DNA of 37,171 nt from an uncultured Clostridium sp. (GTDB lineage: Bacteria > Bacillota > Clostridia > TANB77 > CAG-508), in the NCBI GenBank assembly GCA_947571975.1, contig CANPAC010000005.1, forward strand, positions 1 to 37,171. The letters run 5' to 3'. Under the pieces are notes generated by a model. The model saw only the letters and a list, made by a program, of their open reading frames with translations. It was not told where the DNA came from and did no database searches. Shown here piece by piece: positions 7,770 through 16,288 of this stretch (within the stretch, counting starts at the first letter, position 1; the number at the start of each line of letters is the position of its first letter). Made by a program: the position numbers and the translations under genes.

Positions 7770-8336
7770 AAAACTTAACTACTAAATTTTTAGGAAAACA
7801 ATTTATGTTTTATAAAGAAATTGATTCAACACAGTTAGAAATTTGGCGACAAATAGAAAATCAAACAATAAAGAATGGAGCTTTGATTTTAGCAGATATA
7901 CAAACTAAAGGAAAAGGAACACATGGAAGAGTCTGGTATACAGATAAAAAAGATAATATTGCTTTTTCTTTTGCAGTAGAAGTGAATTGCGGAATAGAAA
8001 AATTAGAAGGGATTACTGTTGAAATTGCAAAAACTTTAGTACAGGTATTTAAAAGTTTATACAATGTTTCATTAGAAATCAAATATCCAAATGACTTGAC
8101 TTACAAAGGAAAAAAATTAGGTGGAATTTTAACAGAAACTAAAATAAAAGGAGAAAATGTAAAATATGTTGTAATTGGCATTCGGAATTAACACTAACCA
8201 AGAAGAATTTGACGAAGAAATCAGAAAAAGTGCAACATCTATAAAAAAAGAATTTGGTATAAAAGTAGTTAGAGAAAAAGTAATAACAGAGTTTTGTAAT
8301 TTATTTGAAGAAAAAATAATTAATCGATTAAATTGA
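7757..8336 (+). CDS. birA: Biotin-protein ligase (catalytic-domain form), +1 frameshift at a CGG codon
   Basis: Attaches biotin to the AccB lysine, and is encoded just upstream of the carboxylase genes. Read across one frameshift it is 192 residues: catalytic domain only, with no N-terminal DNA-binding domain and little C-terminal domain. Visible motifs are the biotinyl-AMP loop GKGTHGRVW and the lysine-containing IKYPNDLTYKGKKLGGILTE. The zero frame reads VVIGI-CGG-N-stop at 8183-8191. Skipping the C at 8183 gives the family motif GIGINTNQEEF and continues to TGA at 8334-8336 with VVREKVITEF. The start is TTG at 7757 or GTG at 7760, with GAGG just upstream. Confidence 0.88.
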
Positions 8337-8360
8337 AAAAGTAGAAAGGATTAGGTAAAA

Positions 8361-9257
8361 ATGAAAGTAGGATTTTTATTTCCAGGTCAAGGTTCTCAAA
8401 GTGTAGGAATGGGAAAAGATTTATATGAAAAATATGAAGAAGTAAGAGCTATATATCATAAAGTAAAAGAAATAACAAAAATAGATATAGCTAAAATGTC
8501 ATTCGAAGGAAGTGAAGAAGAATTAAATCAGACAAAAAACACGCAACTTGCCATATTAACAATGAGTTTAGCAATGTTAGAAGTATTAAAACAAAAAGGG
8601 ATACAAGCAGAGGCTGCAGCTGGATTAAGCTTAGGAGAATATGCAGCATTAATATATAGCGGAGCTATTAGTTTTGAAGAAGGAGTATTATTAGTACAAA
8701 AAAGAGGTCAATATATGCAAGAGCTAGTACCAGAAGGTGAATGGCTAATGGCTGCTATTATGGGAATGAACGAAGAAGAAGTAAAAACAGTATGTAAAAA
8801 AGTTACAAATGGATTTGTTGTTCCTGCTAATTATAACACTACAGGTCAAATTGTTATTTCAGGAGAAAAAGAAGCTGTAGAACAAGCAGCAATAATAGCA
8901 AAAGAATTAGGAGCAAAAAAAGTAAGAGAATTAAAAACAGCAGGACCATTTCATACTGAAAAACTAATAAAAGCCTCTAACAAATTAAGAGAAGAACTAG
9001 AACATATTAACTTTGGAGAATTTAACATACCAGTTGTTAAAAATTTAGATGGTACCGTTTATAGCAAAGAAGATAATATAAAAGACATTTTAGCAAAACA
9101 TATAGTAAGTCCAGTAAGATTCACAAAAAGTCTACAAACTATGTTAGATTTAGGAATAGATACTTTTATCGAAGTTGGCCCAGGTAAGACCTTATCAGGA
9201 TTTGTAAAAAGATTACAAACAGAAAAACAAATTAATATTTTAGAAGCAGGAATTTAG
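8361..9257 (+). CDS. fabD: Malonyl-CoA:ACP transacylase
   Basis: Loads malonate from CoA onto ACP for chain elongation. The 298-residue length is standard. The nucleophile is S90 in GLSLGEYAAL, with the partner H198 in AGPFHTEKL. The N-terminal LFPGQGSQSVGMGKDLY and the C-terminal EVGPGKTLSGFVKR are typical. It starts 24 bases after birA. No gene for ACP or FabH is seen in the window, so those must be encoded elsewhere. Confidence 0.95.
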   Translation: MKVGFLFPGQGSQSVGMGKDLYEKYEEVRAIYHKVKEITKIDIAKMSFEGSEEELNQTKNTQLAILTMSLAMLEVLKQKGIQAEAAAGLSLGEYAALIYSGAISFEEGVLLVQKRGQYMQELVPEGEWLMAAIMGMNEEEVKTVCKKVTNGFVVPANYNTTGQIVISGEKEAVEQAAIIAKELGAKKVRELKTAGPFHTEKLIKASNKLREELEHINFGEFNIPVVKNLDGTVYSKEDNIKDILAKHIVSPVRFTKSLQTMLDLGIDTFIEVGPGKTLSGFVKRLQTEKQINILEAGI

Positions 9258-9338
9258 GGATGCCCTTAGCTGTTACGAATGAAAATGAGTTACAGATAAG
9301 TAAGTTCCTTAAAATCCTTAGAAAGGAAGGATGAAAAA

Positions 9339-10073
9339 ATGAGTAAAGTTGCTTTGATTACAGGTGCAACCAGAGGAATCGGAAGAGAAATTGCAATTAC
9401 ATTAGCAAAAGAAGGATATGATATTGCTTTAAATTATCGTAAAGAAAATGAAGAATTAGAAAGTGTAAAAAAAGAAATAGAAGAAAATAAAGTAAAGTGT
9501 TTTGCTATTCAAGGTGATGTTTCTAATTTTGATGATTGTGAAGAATTAGTAAAATATGTAATTGAAAAGTTTAATAAAATAGACGTGTTAGTAAATAATG
9601 CAGGAATTACTAAAGATATGTTATTAATGAGAATGAAAAAAGAAGATTTTGAGCAAGTAATTGATGTTAATTTAATAGGAACTTTTAATGTAACTAAAAA
9701 TGTTATTAATTATATGTTAAAGGCAAGAAGTGGAAGAATTATTAACATTTCTTCTGTAGTTGGGGTATCAGGAAATAGCGGGCAAACAAATTATGCAGCA
9801 TCAAAAGCAGGTATTATTGGTTTTACTAAGAGCTTAGCAAAAGAGGTGGCTTCAAGAGGGATTTTAGTAAATGCAGTGGCTCCAGGGTTTATAGAAACAA
9901 GTATGACAGATGTTTTAAAAGATGAAGTTAAAGAAGAAATCGCAAAAAGTATTCCTCTAAAACGTATGGGTACTCCTAAAGATGTAGCTAATATAGTTAA
10001 ATTTTTAGCGTCAGATGATAGTAGTTACATTACAGGTCAAGTATTACATGTAGATGGTGGTATGCTAATGTAA
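9339..10073 (+). CDS. fabG: 3-oxoacyl-ACP reductase
   Basis: An NADPH-dependent short-chain dehydrogenase of 244 residues that reduces 3-oxoacyl-ACP. It shows TGATRGIG at residues 8-15, VNNAGIT, the NISSVVGVSG serine and the catalytic pair in NYAASKAG (Tyr-X3-Lys), then the C-terminal YITGQVLHVDGGM. RBS AAAGGAAGG precedes the ATG. The 81-base gap from fabD holds an imperfect stem-loop and the half-motif CCTTAAAATCC shared with the palindromes at 1652 and 14466. Confidence 0.95.
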   Translation: MSKVALITGATRGIGREIAITLAKEGYDIALNYRKENEELESVKKEIEENKVKCFAIQGDVSNFDDCEELVKYVIEKFNKIDVLVNNAGITKDMLLMRMKKEDFEQVIDVNLIGTFNVTKNVINYMLKARSGRIINISSVVGVSGNSGQTNYAASKAGIIGFTKSLAKEVASRGILVNAVAPGFIETSMTDVLKDEVKEEIAKSIPLKRMGTPKDVANIVKFLASDDSSYITGQVLHVDGGMLM

Positions 10074-10147
10074 AAACAACATGAATATTGATATGGTGAT
10101 ATATAGCAGATAATTTAAAAATTAAACTGATAGAAAGGAAATAGAAT

Positions 10148-11386
10148 ATGGAAAAAAGAGTTGTAATTACAGGATTAGGAGCTATAACTCCAATAGGAAA
10201 AAATGTAGAGGAAACATGGGAAGGAATTAAAGAAAAAAAATGTGGAATTGACAAAATAACATTATTTGATACATCAAACTATAAAACAACTTTAGCAGCA
10301 GAAGTAAAAGAATATGATGCAAGTAAATATTTTGATATTAAACAAGCAAAAAGGTTAGATAGAAGTTCACAATTTGCAATTATTGCTGCAAGGGAAGCTT
10401 TTGAAGACAGTAAAATAACAAAGGAAAACACAGATTTCGAAAGAGTTGGAGTATTTGTAAGTTCTGGTATTGCAGGATTAAATACAATTCAAGAACAATG
10501 TGAAGTAAATTGTATAAAAGGAAATAATAGAGTATCACCAATGTTTATTCCAATGTCAATTGCAAATATGCCAGCAGGGAATGTAGCAATTAATTTAGGA
10601 GTAAAAGGAGAATCAATTTCTATTGTAACAGCATGTGCTTCTTCAACACATGCAATTGGTGAGGCTTATAAAACAATTAAATATGGTTCAGAAGATGTAA
10701 TATTAGCAGGAGGAGCAGAAGCATCTATTTGTGGTGTTGGAATTGCAGGATTTGAAAATATGAAGGCCTTATCAAGTGCAACAGACAAAAATAGAGCAAG
10801 TATTCCATTTGACAAGGAAAGAAATGGATTTGTTATGGGAGAAGGCGCAGGAGTACTTGTTTTAGAGGATTTAGAACATGCCTTAAAAAGAGGAGCTAAG
10901 ATATATGCAGAAGTAGTTGGTTATGGAGCAACATCTGATAGTTATCATATTACTTCACCAGCTCCAGAAGGAGAAGGCGGAGCAAGAGCTATGAAAAGAG
11001 CAATTGAAGACGCAAATTTGAAGCCAGAAGAAATTGACTATATTAATGCACATGGTACATCAACACATTTAAATGATTCATGTGAGACAATGGCAATTAA
11101 AACAGCATTAGGAGAAGCAAGCAAAAAAATAATGGTAAGTTCAACAAAAGGAAATGTAGGTCATTTATTAGGAGCAGCAGGAGCTATAGAAGCTATTTTG
11201 TGTACTAATGCAATTCAGAATAGTATTGTACCACCAACAATTAATTATAAAGAAAAGGATGAAGAGTGTGACTTAGATATTGTGCCAAATGAAGTAAGAA
11301 ATACAGAAATAAAAGTTGCAATGTCAAATTCTTTAGGATTTGGCGGACATAATGCAAGTATTATTTTAAAAAAATATTGTGATTAA
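10148..11386 (+). CDS. fabF: 3-oxoacyl-ACP synthase II
   Basis: The condensing enzyme for fatty acid elongation, 412 residues. The nucleophile is C163 in TACASSTHAIG, and the two catalytic histidines lie in NAHGTSTHLND and STKGNVGHLLGAAGA. The C-terminal NSLGFGGHNASII is the usual glycine-rich end. RBS GAAAGGAAATAG precedes the ATG. All CGG trinucleotides in the gene fall across codon boundaries, none in frame. Confidence 0.96.
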   Translation: MEKRVVITGLGAITPIGKNVEETWEGIKEKKCGIDKITLFDTSNYKTTLAAEVKEYDASKYFDIKQAKRLDRSSQFAIIAAREAFEDSKITKENTDFERVGVFVSSGIAGLNTIQEQCEVNCIKGNNRVSPMFIPMSIANMPAGNVAINLGVKGESISIVTACASSTHAIGEAYKTIKYGSEDVILAGGAEASICGVGIAGFENMKALSSATDKNRASIPFDKERNGFVMGEGAGVLVLEDLEHALKRGAKIYAEVVGYGATSDSYHITSPAPEGEGGARAMKRAIEDANLKPEEIDYINAHGTSTHLNDSCETMAIKTALGEASKKIMVSSTKGNVGHLLGAAGAIEAILCTNAIQNSIVPPTINYKEKDEECDLDIVPNEVRNTEIKVAMSNSLGFGGHNASIILKKYCD

Positions 11387-11405
11387 ATGAAGGGGTTGAA
11401 AGGTT

Positions 11406-11849
11406 ATGGAATATGAAAAAATAAAACAATTGATGGAAGATATGGGGAATTCTAAATTGACATCAATTGATATTGACTTTCCAGATGGTACTAAAATTAG
11501 TATGAAAAAAGAAGAAAAACAAGTAGTAGTAGAAAGTTTATCAACAAAAGATGTAATAAAAGTGGAAAATGTTAAAGAAAATACAACAAATCAAGAAAAA
11601 AGTGAAGAACAAGAAGGAAATATTGTAAAATCTCCAATGGTAGGAACTTTTTATTCAAAACCTTCTCCTAATAGTGAACCATATGTTACAGTTGGCCAAA
11701 AAGTTAAAAAAGGTGATGTACTTTGCATTATAGAGGCTATGAAACTTATGAATGAGATAGAGTCCGAGTTTGATGGAGAGATAGTAAATATTTTAGTGAA
11801 AGATGAAGAAGCAGTAGAATATGGTAAACCATTATTTGTAATAAAATAA
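11406..11849 (+). CDS. accB: Biotin carboxyl carrier protein of acetyl-CoA carboxylase
   Basis: Carries the carboxyl-biotin between AccC and AccDA. The 147-residue protein has a short N-terminal domain, a charged linker at about residues 50-72 and a biotinyl domain at about 73-147. The biotinylated lysine is K113 in [11 protein letters not shown]. It is the substrate of the ligase encoded at 7757-8336. It is followed not by fabZ, as operon logic would suggest, but by two oppositely oriented small genes. Confidence 0.95.
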   Translation: MEYEKIKQLMEDMGNSKLTSIDIDFPDGTKISMKKEEKQVVVESLSTKDVIKVENVKENTTNQEKSEEQEGNIVKSPMVGTFYSKPSPNSEPYVTVGQKVKKGDVLCIIEAMKLMNEIESEFDGEIVNILVKDEEAVEYGKPLFVIK

Positions 11850-11875
11850 GAAAGGCTAGCGATAAATCGCCAGCC
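11845..11875 (-). terminator. Intrinsic terminator of the 11888-12166 gene (copy 1 of a repeat)
   Basis: On the minus strand GGCTGGCGATTTATCGCTAGCC forms a stem with a TTTA loop and is followed by TTTCTTATTTT. The hairpin and neighbouring bases are repeated almost exactly at 12249-12270 after the second paralog. Confidence 0.75.
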
Positions 11876-11887
11876 CGGAGGATGTGA

Positions 11888-12166
11888 TTATTCTAAAGTA
11901 CAACTCTTTTGCCTATTAGGCATTTCCTGAATGTTTACTGGAGCGTGTCCAAATAATTCGACACAAACAAAATATATAGCTGTGTTAGATACTGTAGGTG
12001 GGACTGTAATGGTATTGTTGGCTATCATTAGATTATCTCCAACAATACTACCTAAATCCCGTAAAAGCCTCACAAACTCACAGCACTGTTCACCTAAAGC
12101 TAGAGTGTACAAAGATGGGATTTGTTGCTCATAAGTGTTAAGTTTAAAAAGTGAAATATTAATCAT
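11888..12166 (-). CDS. Small hypothetical protein A (92 aa), paralog of 12286-12573
   Basis: The family is not recognised. It starts MINISLFKLNTYEQQIP, has the motif NTITVPPTVSNTAIYFVC and ends KSCTLE. It has its own consensus promoter, a strong AAGGAGGAG site and its own terminator, so it is a complete expression unit inserted against the direction of the fatty-acid operon. It aligns over its whole length with the neighbouring 95-residue protein, with one three-residue gap. Residue 36 is an in-frame CGG (12061-12059); the paralog has Gln (CAG) there. Skipping the C at this codon would end translation two codons later, so here CGG must be read in frame if the protein is made. Confidence 0.7.
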   Translation of the reverse strand: MINISLFKLNTYEQQIPSLYTLALGEQCCEFVRLLRDLGSIVGDNLMIANNTITVPPTVSNTAIYFVCVELFGHAPVNIQEMPNRQKSCTLE

Positions 12167-12211
12167 AGCATTTCTCCTCCTTAAAAGGTAAAATTTTTAA
12201 TGTATAACTTA

Positions 12212-12240
12212 ATTATACCATAAAATCAACATAACGTCAA
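12212..12240 (-). promoter_or_regulatory. Sigma-A promoter for small gene A
   Basis: On the minus strand TTGACG (12240-12235), a 17-base spacer and TATAAT (12217-12212) precede the gene that starts at 12166. Confidence 0.75.
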
Positions 12241-12244
12241 AAAA

Positions 12245-12270
12245 GAAAGGCTAGCGATAAATCGCCAGCC
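12245..12270 (-). terminator. Intrinsic terminator of the 12286-12573 gene (copy 2 of a repeat)
   Basis: Second copy of the GGCTGGCGATTTATCGCTAGCC hairpin, at 12249-12270, followed on the minus strand by TTTCTTTTTT. The matching block also runs past the hairpin towards the gene, so gene plus terminator were duplicated together. Confidence 0.75.
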
Positions 12271-12285
12271 CGGAGGATATGATAT

Positions 12286-12573
12286 TCATTCATGTAAAGT
12301 AAAAATCTTTTCACCATCTTTGCATACAATGGTGTTTATAGGATCCTGATCGAATAATTCGCAGCAAGTATAGAAAATTGCTGCATCAGAAATGGTGTCT
12401 GGCACTGAAATCGTGTTTGGAACTAAAAGCTTAGTTCGATCTGTTTGTGCCTTGTCGCTGCAATTCTGAATAATATCAGCCACTTTTATGCATTGTTTAA
12501 AGATTGCATAGTTATAAGTGTTAGGAAGCCGATACTTAAAGTCAGAAATTGCAAAAATTGAAAGATTAATCAT
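12286..12573 (-). CDS. Small hypothetical protein B (95 aa), paralog of 11888-12166
   Basis: Unrecognised family. It starts MINLSIFAISDFKYRLP and contains NTISVPDTISDAAIFYTCCELF, matching protein A closely. Its ATG has AGAGGAGGAG upstream and a TATAAT-like box further up. Residue 15 is an in-frame CGG (12531-12529); protein A has Gln (CAA) at the same position. Together with protein A this gives two CGG-to-Gln correspondences out of two. Base composition is visibly richer in G and C than the adjacent fab and acc genes, which fits acquisition by transfer. Skipping the C would stop translation after about 15 more codons. Confidence 0.7.
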   Translation of the reverse strand: MINLSIFAISDFKYRLPNTYNYAIFKQCIKVADIIQNCSDKAQTDRTKLLVPNTISVPDTISDAAIFYTCCELFDQDPINTIVCKDGEKIFTLHE

Positions 12574-12661
12574 TTTATACTCCTCCTCTTTAAGTAATAA
12601 ATTCTATTACTATTTAATTATATCATAAATATACATAAAATAAAAGAAAGAAAGTGAAAAT

Positions 12662-13084
12662 ATGTTAAAAAAAGAAGAAATTAAGGAAATTATTCCACAA
12701 AGAGAGCCATTTTTAATGATTGACGAAGTAGAAAAATTTAAACCAGGAGAAAGTGCAACAGCCTATAAATACGTAGATGAAAATGAATGGTATTTTAAAG
12801 GACATTTTCCGGGAAACCCTATTATGCCAGGAGTACTAATTACAGAAAGTTTAGCACAGACAGGAGCAATAGCTATTCTTAGCTTAGAAGAAAACAAAGG
12901 AAAAAATGCGTTGTTTGGAGGAATTGACAAAATGAAATTTAAAAAGATGGTAGTTCCAGGAGATAAATTAAAATTAGAAGTAAAAATAATTAAACAAAAA
13001 GGTCCTATTGGAGTAGGAGAAGCAATTGCTACTGTAGAAGGTAAAATAGTAGCAAAAGGAGAATTAACTTTTGCAGTAGTATAG
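12662..13084 (+). CDS. fabZ: 3-hydroxyacyl-ACP dehydratase
   Basis: Removes water from 3-hydroxyacyl-ACP. The 140-residue hot-dog-fold protein has catalytic H48 in FKGHFPGNPIMPGVL and E62 in TESLAQTGA, and opens with IIPQREPFLMIDEV. RBS GAAAGTG lies before the ATG. It is separated from accB by two minus-strand genes, so its transcription either reads through that block or begins in the gap after 12573. Confidence 0.95.
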   Translation: MLKKEEIKEIIPQREPFLMIDEVEKFKPGESATAYKYVDENEWYFKGHFPGNPIMPGVLITESLAQTGAIAILSLEENKGKNALFGGIDKMKFKKMVVPGDKLKLEVKIIKQKGPIGVGEAIATVEGKIVAKGELTFAVV

Positions 13085-13124
13085 ATAATATAAACATAAA
13101 ATCAATGAAAGGAGCAATAATAAA

Positions 13125-14463
13125 ATGAACAAAATATTAATAGCTAATCGAGGTGAAATAGCAGTAAGAATTATAAGAGCATGCAAAGAAATGAATTTAA
13201 AAACAGTAGCTGTATATTCTGAAATAGATAAAGACGCAATGCACACAAGATTAGCAGATGAGGCTATATGTATTGGGCCAGCAAACAGTTCAAAAAGCTA
13301 CTTAAACTTTAAAAATATTATAGAGGCAGCAAACATAACTAAATCAGATAGTATCCATCCAGGATTTCGGATTTTTATCAGAAAATAGCCAATTTGCTAA
13401 AATATGTGAAGAATCTAATATAAAATTTATTGGACCATCATATAAAGTAATTGAAATGATGGGAAACAAGTCTAATGCAAAAGAATTAATGAAGTCAGCA
13501 GGAGTACCAGTAATACCAGGATCAGAAGGAAGTGTAAAAGGATTAAAAGATGTCATTAAAATAGCTGGGAAAATAGGATATCCTGTTATGTTAAAAGCAG
13601 CAGCAGGAGGCGGAGGAAAAGGAATTAGAATTGTTAATACACCAGAAGAACTAGAAAGTAATTATAATGTAGTAAAACAAGAAGCAAAAATATCATTTAA
13701 TGATGATGAAATCTATTTAGAAAAATTTGTAAAAAATCCAAGACATGTAGAAATTCAAATATTAGCAGATGAACATGGAAATGTAGTCCATTTAGGAGAA
13801 AGAGACTGTTCAATCCAACGTAGAAATCAAAAAATAATTGAAGAAACACCATCTACAATAATTGATGACAAATTAAGAAACAAAATGGGAGAAGCTGCAA
13901 TCAAAGCCGTTAAAGCAGCAGGATATACTAGTGTAGGAACAATTGAATTTTTAGTAGACAGTGATAAAAACTTTTATTTTATGGAAATGAACACAAGAAT
14001 TCAAGTAGAACATCCTATAACAGAAGAAAGAACAGGGATTGACATAGTAAAAGAACAAATTAAAATTGCAGCAGGAGAAACATTAAAAATAAAGCAAAAA
14101 AACATAGAATTTAGAGGTCATAGTATAGAATGTAGAGTAAATGCAGAAAATCCAAGTAAAAAATTTACGCCATGCCCAGGAACCATAACAGGATTAAACC
14201 TACCAGGAGGAAATGGTGTAAGAATAGATACTGCGATATATGAAGGATATACAATTCCACCATCATATGACTCAATGATAGCAAAAATTATTACTCATGG
14301 TGATACGAGAAATGAAGCTATTAGTAAGATGAAAAGAGCCTTAGAAGAAACAGTTATAGAAGGTGTAGATACAAACATAGACTTTTTATTTAAAATAATA
14401 AAAAATCCTGATTTTATAAGAGGCAACTTTGACACCTCTTTCATTGAAAAGATGGGAATTTAG
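13125..14463 (+). CDS. accC: Biotin carboxylase subunit of acetyl-CoA carboxylase, +1 frameshift at a CGG codon
   Basis: Carboxylates the biotin on AccB using ATP and bicarbonate. Read across one frameshift it is 445 residues, the family length. The first 81 codons ([18 protein letters not shown]...) run into TTT-CGG and stop soon after at 13386-13388; skipping the C at 13368 gives [14 protein letters not shown], the invariant PG(F/Y)GFLSEN motif, and stays open to TAG. Later motifs are the ATP-grasp glycine loop [11 protein letters not shown], the HVEIQILAD strand, [12 protein letters not shown] and [13 protein letters not shown]. The frame break falls exactly at an active-domain glycine. 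It is followed by a 112-base spacer with two palindromes before accD. Confidence 0.93.
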
Positions 14464-14465
14464 GT

Positions 14466-14523
14466 GGGATTTAGGGACGGTCCTTAAAATCCCTGTTTTA
14501 AGGACTTAAGGGACGGTCCTTAG
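14466..14523 (+). repeat. Two tandem palindromes with GGGACGGTCC core between accC and accD
   Basis: The core TTAGGGACGGTCCTTA (first copy 14471-14486) appears twice in near-identical form; the first copy continues to AAAATCCC and can fold with the GGGATTT before it. The arms match the palindrome at 1652-1680. They may act as RNA-processing or partial termination sites within the operon, or be a small dispersed repeat family. Confidence 0.6.
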
Positions 14524-14575
14524 TATACTAAATTAAGTAATTAACCTAAAATCCTTAGTTAGAAAGGAAAAAACA

Positions 14576-15418
14576 ATGATAGTTGATAAAATAAAAAAAA
14601 GAGAACCTACAGCTAAAAGAACAGAAAATCAAGTTGATATACAAGTTGGAAAATGGGTTAAATGTGATAAATGTAAAGAAATATTATATAAAGAAACAGT
14701 AAGGCAAAATAGTAGTATTTGTCCAAATTGTGGAGGATATTTTAGAATGCATATTAATAGAAGACTAGAAAGTATTATAGATGAAGGAACTTATAAAAAA
14801 TTTGATTTAGAAATTGATACAACTAATCCATTAGAATTAGAAGATTATCCTAAAAAAATAAAGGGACTTAGGGAAAAAACAGGAATACAAGAAGCAGTAA
14901 GTTGTGGAACTGGTGAAATAAAGGGAGAAAAAGTCGTAATTTGTATTATGGATAGTGGATTTTTAATGGGAAGTATGGGGATTGTAGTAGGTGAAAAAAT
15001 TACATATGCTGTTGAAAAAGCTATCGAATTAAAATTACCATTAATTATCTTTTGTGTTTCTGGTGGTGCTAGAATGCAAGAAGGAATTATTTCTTTAATG
15101 CAAATGGCAAAAACGACAGCTGCTATTTCTAAATTAAACAAAGAGGGGCTTTTATACATATCTGTTTTAACAGACCCTACTTATGGAGGCGTTACAGCAT
15201 CTTTTGCAAGCATTGCTGATATTGTGTTAGCAGAGCCAGGAGCCATGATAGGTTTTGCTGGTCAAAGAGTAATTGAACAGACAATTGGAGAAAAATTGCC
15301 AGAAGGTTTTCAAACAGCAGAATTTTTATTAGAACATGGATTTATTGATAAAATTGTAGAAAGAAGAGAATTAAAAGATACATTACATAAATTAATTCAA
15401 TTCCATACTATATTATGA
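14576..15418 (+). CDS. accD: Acetyl-CoA carboxylase carboxyltransferase beta subunit
   Basis: Transfers CO2 from carboxybiotin to acetyl-CoA together with AccA. The 280-residue protein has the N-terminal zinc ribbon (C30-X2-C33, C49-X2-C52) and the crotonase-type core with SGGARMQEGI and DPTYGGVTASFA. The C-terminus carries GQRVIEQTIGEKLPEGFQTAE. It begins 112 bases after accC, with AGAAAGGAAAA upstream, and accA follows 18 bases later. No in-frame CGG occurs. Confidence 0.95.
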   Translation: MIVDKIKKREPTAKRTENQVDIQVGKWVKCDKCKEILYKETVRQNSSICPNCGGYFRMHINRRLESIIDEGTYKKFDLEIDTTNPLELEDYPKKIKGLREKTGIQEAVSCGTGEIKGEKVVICIMDSGFLMGSMGIVVGEKITYAVEKAIELKLPLIIFCVSGGARMQEGIISLMQMAKTTAAISKLNKEGLLYISVLTDPTYGGVTASFASIADIVLAEPGAMIGFAGQRVIEQTIGEKLPEGFQTAEFLLEHGFIDKIVERRELKDTLHKLIQFHTIL

Positions 15419-15436
15419 AGAAAGGAGAAAATTAAA

Positions 15437-16244
15437 GTGGGAGAATTAACAGCATGGGAAAAGGTAGAAATAGCAAGAAATCCAAAAAGAAAAACATCAT
15501 TAGACTATATAACAGAGATTTTTGATGATTTTATTGAATTGCATGGTGATAGAAATTTTAAAGATGATAAATCAATTGTATGTGGTTTAGCAAAAATTGG
15601 AGAGCAAAGTTATACAATTATTGCAGAACAAAAGGGAAGGACAACAAAAGAAAATATAGAAAGAAATTTCGGTATGCCAAATCCTGAAGCTTATAGAAAA
15701 GGAATTCGTTTTATGAAGCAAGCAGAAAAATTTAAAAGACCAGTAATTACTTTTATTGATACAAAAGGTGCATATCCTGGAATAGGAGCAGAAGAAAGAG
15801 GACAACGGAGAAGCAATTGCTAGTTCTATGTTAACATTAGCAGAACTTAAAGTACCTGTAATTGCGATTGTAATAGGAGAAGGCTCAAGTGGTGGAGCAT
15901 TAGCACTTGGTGTTGGAAATAAAGTACTTATGTTAGAAAATGCAATTTATTCAATTTTATCACCAGAAGGTTATGCTAGTATTTTGTGGAAAGATGCATC
16001 AAGAACTAAAGAAGCAGCAGAAAAGATGAAATTGACAGCAAAAGATTTATATGATTTAAAAATAATAGATAAAATAATAAAAGAGCCTAAAGGTGATGAG
16101 CAAGAAAGTTTTTTAAAAGTAGCAAAAAGTTTAAAAAGGGAAATTCAAAAAATAGTTGATGAGATGAAAAGTAAGACTCAAGAAGAAATTGTTGAAGATA
16201 GGTATCAAAAGTTTAGAAATATGGGAGAATATAAAATTATTTAA
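15437..16244 (+). CDS. accA: Acetyl-CoA carboxylase carboxyltransferase alpha subunit, +1 frameshift at a CGG codon
   Basis: Partner of AccD in the carboxyltransferase. Read across one frameshift it is 268 residues, the short form seen in Firmicutes. The zero frame runs to CAA-CGG-AGA-AGC and stops at 15821-15823. Skipping the C at 15806 joins EERGQ to [17 protein letters not shown], the conserved ERGQGEAIA motif, then [12 protein letters not shown] and [12 protein letters not shown] to TAA. Upstream are [13 protein letters not shown] and [10 protein letters not shown]. The start is GTG, supported by AAAGGAGAAA and by the conserved domain beginning there. Confidence 0.93.
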
Positions 16245-16288
16245 TAATTTCTATAAATGTTTATAAAAGTTAAGAGGAGGATTTTGAG

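Noticed and set aside
11854..12270. The two GGCTAGCGATAAATCGCCAGCC repeats as a CRISPR or mobile-element end
   Set aside because: Only two copies, each directly after a gene and followed on the minus strand by a T-rich run; they behave as terminators duplicated with their genes.
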